Below, one piece after another: positions 16,984-25,810 of a stretch of DNA of 64,000 nucleotides. This DNA comes from Devosia sp. GTDB lineage: Bacteria > Pseudomonadota > Alphaproteobacteria > Rhizobiales > Devosiaceae. Location of the stretch: positions 124,001 to 188,000 of the forward strand of contig NZ_JAGIAW010000004.1 of the NCBI RefSeq assembly GCF_017744655.1, in the 5' to 3' direction. The stretch's first letter is position 1, and each line of letters starts with the position of its first letter. A program made the position numbers and the translations under genes. The notes below the pieces were generated by a model. That model made no database searches, was not told the DNA's origin, and saw only the letters and a program-made list of their open reading frames with translations.

Positions 16984-18051
16984 TCAATTGTGGCGCTGCT
17001 GCGCCGATCGGCGCTCCTGCCAGCGAATAATAACGACGACGGCGGGGATGGCAAAGCTGAGCATGAGCAGTCGGATAACGTGGTGGGCGGCGATAAAGGC
17101 CGTGTCATAGCCGAGCGCAATGCCGAGGGCGCCCATGCCTTCGAGGGCGCCGGGCGAAAGGCCGAGCCAGAGCTGGCCAAAAGGCATGTCGACCAGTTGT
17201 GCGACGCCCAGCGTCATCAGGGTGACGATGCCGACGGTCATGGCGGTGGCGATCAGCCCGCCCTTGGCGGCCGCCATGAATTCCTGCCGCGTAATGCCCA
17301 CGAAGCGGGCGCCGATCATGGCGCCGGTCAGGATGAAGGTGAGAATGACGAGCGGCGTGGGCATGGCTTCGGAATAGAGCCCACCGAGCTTGGCGGCGGT
17401 GGCGGCTGCCATGGCGCCGAGCACCATGCCGGCGGGAATTCTGAGCCGCTCGAAAATCCAGCCGCCTATGACGCAGGCGAGTGCCAGCAGGATCAATTGC
17501 AGCGGCGAGAGGAAGGCGCTGGCTGTGGCCACCTCGAAATGATCGATGGGCAGAAAGGTCGCGCCGATCGGCACGGCGATGGTCAGCATCAGGATGCGGA
17601 TGACCTGGATGATGACGATCTGCCGGGAATTGCCGACCCCGGTTGCGGCTATGCCCATGACGAAGGAGAGGTGGCCGGGAAAGGAGCTGAGATAGGCCGT
17701 GCCGGCATCAAGTCCGAAAACCCGGCTCAGCATCCAGCCCGTGGTCGCCACGATGATGACCAGTTCGATGGCGAGGGCGGCGAGGCTGATCGGCCAACTG
17801 GCGATCAGCGAAAGACTGTCCGGCGCTACACTCGCGCCCATCGACATGCCGATGAGAACGAAAACCACCGTACGCAGCCAATCGGGCAAGGCGACCGGCA
17901 CGCCGGCCATGGCGGCCACAGTGACGGCGAGGGCGCCACCCATCAGCCAGCCGGCCGGAAGTCCAAGCAGGCTCGCGATGCCGCCACCCGTGGCGGAAAT
18001 CGCCAGCGTCAAAAGCAGGACGAGAAAATTCTTCGGCTGGGGCAGGGGCAT
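16984..18051 (-). CDS. AbrB-family membrane protein
   Basis: This is a polytopic inner-membrane protein of 355 residues with about ten hydrophobic segments in two similar halves. It shows the blocks GLPAGWLMGGALA and LSSFPGHLSFVMGIA that mark the AbrB family (often annotated as ammonia monooxygenase or AbrB regulator of aidB). The actual role is poorly known; transport is the usual suggestion. It lies downstream of no obvious partner; the sugar transferase gene upstream on the same strand is 36 bases away. Confidence 0.88.
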   Translation of the reverse strand: MPLPQPKNFLVLLLTLAISATGGGIASLLGLPAGWLMGGALAVTVAAMAGVPVALPDWLRTVVFVLIGMSMGASVAPDSLSLIASWPISLAALAIELVIIVATTGWMLSRVFGLDAGTAYLSSFPGHLSFVMGIAATGVGNSRQIVIIQVIRILMLTIAVPIGATFLPIDHFEVATASAFLSPLQLILLALACVIGGWIFERLRIPAGMVLGAMAAATAAKLGGLYSEAMPTPLVILTFILTGAMIGARFVGITRQEFMAAAKGGLIATAMTVGIVTLMTLGVAQLVDMPFGQLWLGLSPGALEGMGALGIALGYDTAFIAAHHVIRLLMLSFAIPAVVVIIRWQERRSAQQRHN

Positions 18052-18087
18052 AGCGGAAGGCTGGCAGGCGGGAAGGGTCCTATCGGC

Positions 18088-18933
18088 CTACAGGTTCCGC
18101 GCCGCTTTGTCACCCGCCCCAGTGCCTCCGGCGTTCACATCACGGCCCGAAGACCGTCTGAGCTCTCCGAAGGTCTTCAAGATGATTTTGAGGTCCAGCC
18201 AGAGCGAAAAATTCTGCACATAGGCAAAATCGTGCCCGACGCGTCGCAAGGCCTTGATCTGATCCGTGGTCGGGCCGCGTAGGCCCTGGCACTGGGCCCA
18301 GCCCGTCAGGCCGGGCCGCATGGACTGGCGAAAGGCGTAGTGCGGCACCAGTTCTTCATAGTCCATGCCTGCCGCCTGCATGCCCGGCACATGCGGTCGC
18401 GGACCAACCAGGGACATGTCGCCGCGCAGTACATTGATCAACTGGGGCAACTCATCAAGGCTCGTGCGGCGGAGGAAGGCACCAATGCGGGTGACGCGAT
18501 TGTCGTTGGCGGTCGCCTGGCTGATGCCCGCCGCATCGCAGCGATTGGTATACATGGAGCGGAATTTGAGCAGGGCGAAGAGCCTGCCGTCGCGGCCGAG
18601 GCGCCATTGCCGGAAAAGGGCCGGCCCCCCGTCTGCCTGCCTGATCCGGATGGCAATGAGCAAGAAGAGCGGCGAGAGTAGGAGAAGACCGAGTGCCGCG
18701 CATAAAATATCGGTAGCGCGTTTGACCGCCAGCGAGATCGACCGGGTCCGGGTCGCCGCCGGGCCGATGGGACGGCCCTGCCGCCAGTGCACAGCGAGGC
18801 CGCTCTGCGCGCGGGTCAAGGCGCGCGGTATGTAGGTTGTTGCGGGAAAGTCATGCTCGGCTGGGCTGCGAGAAAAATGCGCCGCCGTCGAACCGCTGGT
18901 CTTGCGATCAACACGAGTAAACGTCCGCTTCAT
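18088..18933 (-). CDS. Polysaccharide-priming sugar transferase (ExoY/WcaJ type)
   Basis: This enzyme is predicted to transfer a sugar-1-phosphate from a nucleotide sugar to undecaprenyl phosphate, the first step of exopolysaccharide repeat-unit assembly. The 281 residues have a divergent N-terminal 60-70 residues, one membrane-inserted helix (DILCAALGLLLLSPLFLLIAI), and the bacterial sugar-transferase domain with LLKFRSMYTN, RTSLDELPQLINVL and MSLVGPRPHVPG. These are family-defining motifs with the catalytic Asp-Glu. It is divergent from the Wzz-kinase gene, consistent with a role in the adjacent polysaccharide locus. Confidence 0.93.
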   Translation of the reverse strand: MKRTFTRVDRKTSGSTAAHFSRSPAEHDFPATTYIPRALTRAQSGLAVHWRQGRPIGPAATRTRSISLAVKRATDILCAALGLLLLSPLFLLIAIRIRQADGGPALFRQWRLGRDGRLFALLKFRSMYTNRCDAAGISQATANDNRVTRIGAFLRRTSLDELPQLINVLRGDMSLVGPRPHVPGMQAAGMDYEELVPHYAFRQSMRPGLTGWAQCQGLRGPTTDQIKALRRVGHDFAYVQNFSLWLDLKIILKTFGELRRSSGRDVNAGGTGAGDKAARNL

Positions 18934-19098
18934 TGAAGCCGCCCAGTGCTCTAGGTTCGTTTAACGTTTCATTAGCCATAATCAACAGGTCGAGGGCGTG
19001 GTGTCCAGCGCCGAACACTGGTTATGCGCATGGATTTGACAGACCGCTGCGCTCGAATGGCGGTTGCCAAAAATAGATAAATGTAATTCTATTTTGCG
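18934..19098. promoter_or_regulatory. Divergent promoter region of the polysaccharide locus
   Basis: This 165-base space between the priming transferase and the Wzz-kinase gene is AT-richer than its surroundings, especially near 19060-19095, and must contain both outward promoters. I could not identify a confident -35/-10 pair or operator. Confidence 0.4.
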
Positions 19099-20850
19099 GT
19101 GGCTGGGGAGGTTGTTCTGATCATTCCGCGCGCCGAGGCCGAGGCCTTTCTTGGTGTATTGGTGCGCCATGGCCGGCTGATCGTTTTCATCACCTTGGTC
19201 GCCATACTGGGCGCATTGTTTGCGACGAGCGCATTGCGGCCAATCTATACCGCGACGGCGCTGCTCGTGGTTGAACCGGCCCCCAATAACCTGCTCGCCT
19301 CCGGCAGCGGGCCGCTGGGGGAGACGCCCAATAGTGGCGCCGTAGACGGCATGGTCGAGATCATGCGGTCCGATCCGGTGATGCTGCGGGCCATGGAACT
19401 GGCCTCTCCCTTCGAACTAGCCGATTTTTCGTCGGGCTTTGATCTGCAGCCGATGTTCCTGGGCTTTTTCCGCATCGCCGCCGAACCCCTTGCGGAGGGA
19501 GAGGCGGGGCGGGCGCAGGTGCTCGGGCTCATGCGCAATTCCGTTTCGATCAACCGCCGTGGCCTGACCCCCATTATCGCCATCCGCGCCAATGCGACCT
19601 CGCCGGAATTTGCCGCCCGCCTCGCCAATGCCCTGGGCGAAGCCCATATCGCGCTTGAGGTTGCGGCTAAATCTGAAAATCTGAGGAAGGCGCGCGATCT
19701 GATCGAGGGGCAGGTCGAAACGGCGCGCGGTCACGTGCTGGCGCTGAGCGCGGCGCTGGGGAGTCTCAAGGGCGCAAGCGCCACGGCGCCGAGCGGGATA
19801 TCGGTGGACTTTCAGTCGCAGATCGTCGCGACCGCGCAGAGTCTCGAACTGGCGCGAAACCAGTATCAGCGGCTCCTGCAGCGATCGGGCGAGCTTGAGG
19901 AACAGGCGGAGCTGCAATTGCCCGATGCGCGCCTTGTGGCGCCAGCCTCGCCGCCATCCGATGCCGGTTTTCCGGACATGAAGACGACGCTGACTGTCGC
20001 GGCCCTGCTGGGGGTCGTGGTGGCCCTGGCGCTGGCCTTCACCTTCGATGGCCTCGCGAGCGGGGTGCGCAGCACGGACGAACTGGCCGAGGCCATCGGC
20101 GTGCCCGCGGCCGTCGCCATGCCGCGGCTCAGTGCCAGCCGCTTCGATGGCACCAGCCATGCCGATAACGTCATCACCGCGCCGCTCTCGCCTTTTTCGG
20201 AAGGCATGCGGACCTTGCAGGTCAATTTGCAGCGGAGCCTGGTATCGGAACCGGGCGGGCAGGTCGTCTTCGTGCTTTCGGCGGGCGATGGGGAGGGCAA
20301 GACGACGACGGCACTGGGTCTGGCGCGTGCCTTCGATGCGGCGGGGCGCAGCGTTCTGCTGCTCGATGCCGATGTGCGCTCGGCGGCACTGCATCGGCAT
20401 GTCGATGTGCCCCTGGCGGGCGGCTTTGAACAGGTTCTGGCTGGCGATGTCGACATTCGCCAGCTCGCGAGCATGGTGCGCAAGGACCCGCTCTCAAACC
20501 TCTCGGTGCTGGTCAATTCCGACCGCAGCGTGGTTCCCGCGGAAGTGCTTTTTGGCGGCCCGACCTTTGCCAATGTGCTGAGGGGCGTAAGGGCCAGCTA
20601 TGACATTACCATTGTCGACATGCCCTCGCTCCATTGGTCGGCGGAAGCGGCCTATATCCTGCCCCATGCCGATGCCGTGGTGCTTGTGGCGAGCTGGGGC
20701 AAGACCGAGCGGGCCAAGCTGCGCGAGGCGTTGGTGGCCATCAGGCAGGCCCATCCCCTGCCGGTGCCGCTGGTGCCGGTTTTGGCGCTGCAGCCCAATG
20801 TCCTCCGCTGGCCGGCACCGCGCTACGAACCGGGCTATTCGTCGCGTTAG
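19099..20850 (+). CDS. Wzz/BY-kinase polysaccharide co-polymerase
   Basis: This inner-membrane protein controls exopolysaccharide chain length and export. Over 583 residues it has TM1 (about 24-45), a Wzz-type periplasmic domain with coiled coil (about 190-270), TM2 (about 295-315), and a cytoplasmic P-loop kinase domain. The kinase domain shows Walker A GDGEGKTT (about 396-403), Walker A' LLLDADVR and Walker B ITIVDMPS. Bacterial tyrosine kinases usually end in a cluster of tyrosines; here the tail has only two isolated Tyr residues (RYEPGYSSR), so autophosphorylation may be reduced or absent. It starts with GTG at 19099; the Shine-Dalgarno is not clear. Confidence 0.88.
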   Translation: MAGEVVLIIPRAEAEAFLGVLVRHGRLIVFITLVAILGALFATSALRPIYTATALLVVEPAPNNLLASGSGPLGETPNSGAVDGMVEIMRSDPVMLRAMELASPFELADFSSGFDLQPMFLGFFRIAAEPLAEGEAGRAQVLGLMRNSVSINRRGLTPIIAIRANATSPEFAARLANALGEAHIALEVAAKSENLRKARDLIEGQVETARGHVLALSAALGSLKGASATAPSGISVDFQSQIVATAQSLELARNQYQRLLQRSGELEEQAELQLPDARLVAPASPPSDAGFPDMKTTLTVAALLGVVVALALAFTFDGLASGVRSTDELAEAIGVPAAVAMPRLSASRFDGTSHADNVITAPLSPFSEGMRTLQVNLQRSLVSEPGGQVVFVLSAGDGEGKTTTALGLARAFDAAGRSVLLLDADVRSAALHRHVDVPLAGGFEQVLAGDVDIRQLASMVRKDPLSNLSVLVNSDRSVVPAEVLFGGPTFANVLRGVRASYDITIVDMPSLHWSAEAAYILPHADAVVLVASWGKTERAKLREALVAIRQAHPLPVPLVPVLALQPNVLRWPAPRYEPGYSSR

Positions 20851-21866
20851 CCTGCCGGCCTGCCGTAATAGCTAAAATACCACTCGACGAAGGCAGCGAC
20901 GCCGGTCTCGACATTCGTCTCCGGTGAAAAGCCGGTCAGGGCCTTCAGCAAGGCCGGTGCGGCATGGGTTTGCTCGACATCGCCCTGTTGCATGGGCAGC
21001 AGATTTCGGAGCGCCTTCTTGCCCAGCGCCATTTCGACGGTGTCGATGAAGGACAGGAGGCCTACAGGCTGCCCGCCGCCGATATTGACGCTGCGCCAGG
21101 GCGCGACCGGCGAGAGGGAATCCGCGCTGCCCGGCACATCTATGGCCTGGCCTTTCACTGGCGGCAGCAGGATCAGCCGGGTGAGCACCTCGACGAGATC
21201 TGCGATATAGGTAAAGTCGCGCCGCATATGGCCTTCGCCGTAGACTTCAATTGGCTCGTCACGCTCGATCGCCGAGACGAATTTGAACAGTGCCATGTCC
21301 GGTCGGCCCCAGGGGCCATAGACGGTAAAGAAGCGGAAGCAGGTGGTCGGCAGGCCGTAGAGATGGGCATAGGCATGGCTCATCGCCTCCCCAGCCTTCT
21401 TGGTCGCGGCATAGAGCGATATCGGGAAGTCGGTGCGGTCGGTTTCGCGGAATGGCATGGCTTCGTTGCCACCATAGACCGAGGACGTCGAGGCGAGGAG
21501 CAGGTGCCTGGTGCCGGTGCCGCGCAGTACTTCGAGCAGGTTGAAGGTGCCCGTGAGATTGGCGTCGTGATAGGTCCGCGGCGCCTCGATGCTGTAGCGA
21601 ACCCCTGCCTGGGCGGCGAGGTGAATGACGATGTCGGGCGCAAATTCTGCAACTGCCGTTTCGAGGGCGGCGTGATCTTCGAGCAGGGCTTCGGTGAAAG
21701 AAAAGCTGTTCGACGGTGTCAGCAGCGCGAGGCGGGCCCGCTTGAGCGAGACATCGTAATAGGCGGTCATGCCATCATAGCCATGGACGCGATGACCGTC
21801 GTCGAGCAGGCGCCGGGCCAGGTGATAGCCGATGAACCCGGCTGAGCCGGTTATGAAGATCTTCAT
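20847..21866 (-). CDS. NAD-dependent sugar epimerase (UDP-glucuronate 4-epimerase-like)
   Basis: This is a cytoplasmic short-chain dehydrogenase-type epimerase of 339 residues that interconverts nucleotide sugars for the polysaccharide. The NAD loop is [11 protein letters not shown] at the N-terminus; the active site has SSVYG and the catalytic pair in YAATKKAGE. The closest recognisable type is UDP-glucuronate 4-epimerase, though a related UDP-sugar specificity is possible. The start MKIFITG has a GGGGAT ribosome site; the frame extends 12 codons upstream. The 3' end overlaps the convergent kinase gene by four bases. Confidence 0.88.
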   Translation of the reverse strand: MKIFITGSAGFIGYHLARRLLDDGHRVHGYDGMTAYYDVSLKRARLALLTPSNSFSFTEALLEDHAALETAVAEFAPDIVIHLAAQAGVRYSIEAPRTYHDANLTGTFNLLEVLRGTGTRHLLLASTSSVYGGNEAMPFRETDRTDFPISLYAATKKAGEAMSHAYAHLYGLPTTCFRFFTVYGPWGRPDMALFKFVSAIERDEPIEVYGEGHMRRDFTYIADLVEVLTRLILLPPVKGQAIDVPGSADSLSPVAPWRSVNIGGGQPVGLLSFIDTVEMALGKKALRNLLPMQQGDVEQTHAAPALLKALTGFSPETNVETGVAAFVEWYFSYYGRPAG

Positions 21867-22013
21867 TCTATCCCCGCGCATACTTGCCATCCGATAGCGC
21901 AAAACTCCTGAAAATGCCGTTATTTATCTGCCCTGGCCGCTTTCGCCGGCCGATTTGTCCCCGCCCTTTGGGTCGCGCCTAGACTTGAGGCTCCTTTGTC
22001 AGCGGAGCCGATC

Positions 22014-22274
22014 ATGGCCGACATATTCTCTTCGCATAATATCGACGTGGCGGCACCCGCCGCCGGCGCCTTTGCCATCACGCCTAGCGATGGCACTATT
22101 TTCGACCAGCCGACACGCGCGCTTTATGTCGGCGCCGCGGGCACCATCCAGGCCGAAATGCTCTGGGGCGGCACCGTCACCTTCGAGGGCGTGCCTGGCG
22201 GCTCCATACTGCCGGTCCGCGTGCGTCGCGTGCTGAGCGGCACAACCGCTGGCTTTATCGTCGGGCTTTACTGA
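22014..22274 (+). CDS. Spike-base-like protein (GTA/phage head spike, Rcc01079 type)
   Basis: This is an 86-residue protein without signal peptide. The pattern PTRALYVGAAGTI, the GG-containing middle, GSILPVRVRRVLSGTTAG and the ending VGLY match the small spike-base family that I recall being typified by Rcc01079 (GhsA) of the Rhodobacter capsulatus gene transfer agent, and homologues in phages. A GGAG ribosome site precedes the ATG. The stop overlaps the next start by one base (TGATG), the same two-gene layout as the GTA head-spike base and fibre. No phage head or tail genes are nearby, so the pair is detached from any particle cluster. The assignment is from remembered family consensus. Confidence 0.7.
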   Translation: MADIFSSHNIDVAAPAAGAFAITPSDGTIFDQPTRALYVGAAGTIQAEMLWGGTVTFEGVPGGSILPVRVRRVLSGTTAGFIVGLY

Positions 22275-24196
22275 TGAGCGGCACTGCGGGGCCCGCGCTC
22301 GGGCTTGGCTATTTCCCCGGTTCCATGCCGGTGGACGCGGGCGGGGCATGGCTCGATGCGGATTTTGCCCGCGGCCGCTATCGCTTCGCCGGCAGGGTGC
22401 TGGCCAATGAAAGCCAATTCCGTCTGGCAGTGGGCGGAACTGCGCCGGCCAGCGGCCATCTGATCATCGGGCCCTATGTCGCCGAAGCGGCGCCGGAACT
22501 GTTGTCCGACGGCAATTTTGCCAGTGGTAGCGCCGGGGATTGGAGCAGCGTTGGCAGTTCGATCGCCGTCGCGTCCGGTGCCCTGCGCGTGACGGGCAGC
22601 GGCGGCAATGGTTCGGGCGCCTATCGCACCATTGCCAGCTTGGTCCAGGCCTCCGGCCGGGCCTATCGCCTCACGGGCGATGTGTGGCGCGAGACCTCGT
22701 CCAATGTGACGCTGGGCTTTGGCGCCGGTGGCGGTGGCACGGCAAACTATGCGCAGACGGCCAATCTGACCGTCACGACACCGATCCAGGCCGCGCTCTA
22801 TTGCGGCGGGTTCAATCCCACGACAGCCTCGATTGCGCTGCGCAACCTGACCAATCCTTCAACGGGTATCTATTGGGCCGACAATCTCTCGCTACGCGAG
22901 GCCTTGCCCTGCGTCGGGTTTCGGGCAGGGGCCCTGTGCGGGGTGGTCGAGGCGACGACGCCTGCCAGCGGCGGAACCGGAGGCGTGGTGTTTCAGGCCG
23001 ATGACAATGCCGAATTCAATGCCAACTGGTTCGAGCGCAATTTCATCCGCCTCATCTGGGATGCAAGCCAGCACCTGCGTTTCGTCGTGTCCTTCGGCGG
23101 CAGCGGCACGCAGGTCGAACAGGTCAATCTCGACCTCGGGGTCGTCGCGGCGGGTAGCGCCTTTGCGGTCGGATTTACGGCCAAGGATGGCGAATATCGC
23201 GCGGCCCTGATGGGCCAGCCGGTGCAACAGGCGCTTTCGGGCACTTTTCCCGGGCTGGCGGCGCTGCGGCTTGGCCGCGGGCGGTCGAACGTTTCCGGCC
23301 TCTGGAGCGGCAGCATCAAGCGGCTGCGGCTTTTCTCCGAACCCATGAGCGAAGAGCAGTTTGCCGCCCTCGTGGCTGGTTCGGGCGTCGTCGCTTGGGG
23401 CGATAGCCTGACGGCCAGCGCAGGCGCGACCGGCGGCAGCACTGGTAACGCTACCTATCCGGCCGTGGCGCAGACCCTCTTTTCTCCACGCCGGGCCGTC
23501 GTGCGGCAGGGCGTGGGCGGACAGACTTCGACCCAGATCGCGGCGCGGATGAACGCCGTGCCCATTCTCGTCACCGTGGCGGGCGGCGCCATTCCGGCTT
23601 CCGGCCCGGTAGCCATCACCGACAAGTCGGTCAATGTGCTGACCGGCTCGGGCGGCTTTACGGGGAGCCTGAAGGGTTGGCTGGCCGGGGTCGCAGGCAC
23701 GATGTCGACGGACGGCTCGGGCAATTGGAGTTTTGTGCGCAGCGTCGCAGGCGCGAGCGTCCCGGTGTCCGTAGACACGCGCTTCATCTGCGCTTGGGGG
23801 CAATATCTGCGGGGATATGCGGCGTGGTTGTGGTTGGGGCGCAATGGCGCTCAGGCGGGGCGCAGTGTGCTTGGCGATATTGCGGCCGCGGTCGCCTCGC
23901 TTGGCCACGGTCGCTATCTCATCGGCGGCATCCTGCCGAGCACGGCCGATAGCGGCGCCGGACTGGCGCAATTGACCACGCTCAACGGACAGCTAGCCGC
24001 CGCCTATGGCGATCGCTTCGTGAACCTGTTGGCCGTCCTTGCCGCTGCTGCCAATGGCTCCGGTGAAGACAGCAGCGATGTGGCGGCCGGCTTTGTGCCG
24101 CGTTCGCTGCGCTCTGATCATCTGCATCTCAACGATGCCGGCTATGCCCTCGTGGCACAGGCATTTTATGCGGCGCATATGGCAAAGGGGTTTTAG
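22274..24196 (+). CDS. SGNH-hydrolase spike-fibre-like protein
   Basis: The protein has 640 residues and no signal peptide. Residues about 75-215 look like a Gly/Ser-rich beta-sandwich module and about 230-365 like a LamG/jelly-roll module. An SGNH/GDSL hydrolase follows, with block I VVAWGDSLTAS (about 372-382), block II glycine in RQGVGGQTS, block III asparagine in WLGRNGAQ and the DxxH pair in SDHLHLNDAGY near the end, so the esterase triad appears complete. An insertion of roughly 80 residues separates blocks II and III. The modular N-terminus and the small partner gene suggest a virion spike that binds and deacylates surface polysaccharide; a cellular polysaccharide esterase is the alternative. 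The last 68 bases overlap the acetyltransferase gene on the other strand. Confidence 0.78.
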   Translation: MSGTAGPALGLGYFPGSMPVDAGGAWLDADFARGRYRFAGRVLANESQFRLAVGGTAPASGHLIIGPYVAEAAPELLSDGNFASGSAGDWSSVGSSIAVASGALRVTGSGGNGSGAYRTIASLVQASGRAYRLTGDVWRETSSNVTLGFGAGGGGTANYAQTANLTVTTPIQAALYCGGFNPTTASIALRNLTNPSTGIYWADNLSLREALPCVGFRAGALCGVVEATTPASGGTGGVVFQADDNAEFNANWFERNFIRLIWDASQHLRFVVSFGGSGTQVEQVNLDLGVVAAGSAFAVGFTAKDGEYRAALMGQPVQQALSGTFPGLAALRLGRGRSNVSGLWSGSIKRLRLFSEPMSEEQFAALVAGSGVVAWGDSLTASAGATGGSTGNATYPAVAQTLFSPRRAVVRQGVGGQTSTQIAARMNAVPILVTVAGGAIPASGPVAITDKSVNVLTGSGGFTGSLKGWLAGVAGTMSTDGSGNWSFVRSVAGASVPVSVDTRFICAWGQYLRGYAAWLWLGRNGAQAGRSVLGDIAAAVASLGHGRYLIGGILPSTADSGAGLAQLTTLNGQLAAAYGDRFVNLLAVLAAAANGSGEDSSDVAAGFVPRSLRSDHLHLNDAGYALVAQAFYAAHMAKGF

Positions 24197-24728
24197 CACC
24201 GGACCCACGCATCCGGAGGAAGCGGGCGGGATTGCCGACATGGATAGCCCCGTCGCGAATGTCCGAAAAGGCAACTCCGCCCGCTCCCAGCACGGCGCCC
24301 GCGCCCAGCGTCACGCCCGGACCGACAATGGCCCGGGCGGCGACCCAGGCATCGGCCCCTATCGCTATGGGCCGCGCCACGAGCGGAAAATCCGGCGCAT
24401 CGATATCGTGGCTGCCGGCAATCAGATGGGCATATTGAGAGACGATGGCATTCCGGCCGATATGGATCGGGGCCTGACAATAAATTACCGTCTGCCAACC
24501 GATCACCGCACCGTCCTCAAGCGTGAGAAAGGGCGGATACCAGATCTTGGCGCTGGCATAGACACGCACGTCGCGCCCCACTCTGGCGCCGAAAAGGCGC
24601 AGAATGGCGCAACGCCAGCCATGCAGAGGCGGTGGCGTCCAGGCGGCAAAAAGGGCCCAGCAGATCGTCCACCAAGCGCGGTACATCCGATGGTCCCACG
24701 AAAAATGCCGATCGGCGAGGCGGGTCAT
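24129..24728 (-). CDS. WcaF-like hexapeptide O-acetyltransferase
   Basis: This is a 199-residue left-handed beta-helix acyltransferase, predicted to add an acetyl group to a polysaccharide sugar on the cytoplasmic side. The N-terminal part (FSWDHRMYRAWWTICWALF) and hexapeptide repeats such as IGRNAIVSQYAHLIAGSHDI resemble colanic-acid WcaF. The C-terminal about 20 residues (KTPLPYAPHKMPVPRG) are unusual and are encoded in the 68 bases that overlap the spike-fibre-like gene. It is the last gene of the seven-gene operon, coupled by ATGA to the glycosyltransferase upstream. Confidence 0.88.
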   Translation of the reverse strand: MTRLADRHFSWDHRMYRAWWTICWALFAAWTPPPLHGWRCAILRLFGARVGRDVRVYASAKIWYPPFLTLEDGAVIGWQTVIYCQAPIHIGRNAIVSQYAHLIAGSHDIDAPDFPLVARPIAIGADAWVAARAIVGPGVTLGAGAVLGAGGVAFSDIRDGAIHVGNPARFLRMRGSGAKTPLPYAPHKMPVPRGHSRHR

Positions 24729-25810
24729 CGCCGTGGCTCCGCCAGAATGCGCGCATAGTGGTCCAGCATCGAACGGGCAATATCGGGCCAGAAGAACGGC
24801 CGGGCCGCTCCTCGGGCGCGGGCCGAGCGCATGGCCTTTTCTTCTGCACTCATGGCGTCCACCCGGGAGAGAACGACGGAAAAGTCCGAAAAATCCGGCT
24901 CCATTCGCAACGCCACGTCATCGGAAAAGAGTTGTGGCAGATGGCAAGCCTCGGTCAGGATGGGAATGCAGCCATGGCTCAGGGCTTCCAGCGCTGCCAT
25001 GGGCAGGCCTTCGCTCAGCGAAGGGAGAATGAAAAAGCCGGCTGCCGACAAGGCTTGCGCCTTGGCATCGCCGCCCAGCGCACCGACGAAGCGGACGCGC
25101 CTTTTGTTTTTGCAGCGCGCCGCGACAGCCGCTTCATAGGCGGGGTCGCCCCAGCCCGCTATGGTCAGCACCATGCGTTTTGCTTGATGTTCCCAGGCGT
25201 CGATGAGCGGCAGAACCTGTTTTTTCTCATGTAGCCGGCCGAGATAAAGCGCGCCGTTACGCTCTGGGGTTTTGGTTTCCGCTGCCGGTTCTACGCCATT
25301 CGGCACGGTAAAGACGCGGCCTGCGAGCGCGGGCATGTAGTCGAGGGCCGTAGCTGCTTCGTGCTCGGAGAGCGCGTGAAGGTGGGCGCGGGCGAGCATG
25401 GGCCGCTCGAACAGGCTCGCATGTGGGCGCTTGAGCCAGGGTTTTCGGGCCAATATCCAGGGATCGAGCATGCCGCGGGGCGATACGATCACCCTTGTCT
25501 CTTTCGGAGCGAAGCGGCCATGGATGGAGCCGGCCGACCAGATGCCATGAATATGGAGAATATCGGGCTTCAGCCGCGCCATCTCGGCCTGCATGGCGAG
25601 GGAAAAGCCATAGCGGCTGCGGCCGAGGGGATGGGTCAATAGCGGCAGTTTGCCCCAGACTTGTTTTTCATCCGCAAAGCCATTTTCGTAACCGCCCGCC
25701 ACGATCACCTCGGCGCCAAGACCTGCCATGGCGCGCGCGAGGCCCGAAACCGAATGATAGAGCCCACCGGCCGAGCGCCCGAGGCGGGTGGAATAGTGGA
25801 CGATTCTCAT
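24725..25810 (-). CDS. Glycosyltransferase family 4
   Basis: This is a 361-residue GT-B enzyme that adds a sugar to the lipid-linked repeat unit. It has the N-terminal acceptor loop GRSAGGLYHSVSGLARAM, the YLGRLHEKK segment after the linker, and the donor-site EX7E motif in SEGLPMAALEAL. The frame is open another 238 codons upstream, but that is antisense-like sequence inside the flippase gene. The ATG at 25810 overlaps the upstream stop (ATGA) and starts the Rossmann strand MRIVHYS. Sugar specificity is not readable. Confidence 0.92.
   Translation of the reverse strand: MRIVHYSTRLGRSAGGLYHSVSGLARAMAGLGAEVIVAGGYENGFADEKQVWGKLPLLTHPLGRSRYGFSLAMQAEMARLKPDILHIHGIWSAGSIHGRFAPKETRVIVSPRGMLDPWILARKPWLKRPHASLFERPMLARAHLHALSEHEAATALDYMPALAGRVFTVPNGVEPAAETKTPERNGALYLGRLHEKKQVLPLIDAWEHQAKRMVLTIAGWGDPAYEAAVAARCKNKRRVRFVGALGGDAKAQALSAAGFFILPSLSEGLPMAALEALSHGCIPILTEACHLPQLFSDDVALRMEPDFSDFSVVLSRVDAMSAEEKAMRSARARGAARPFFWPDIARSMLDHYARILAEPRR

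Noticed and set aside
16990..18282. 430-codon plus-strand frame opposite the AbrB gene
   Set aside because: The sequence is a His/Asp/Gly-rich shadow and spans two unrelated minus-strand genes.
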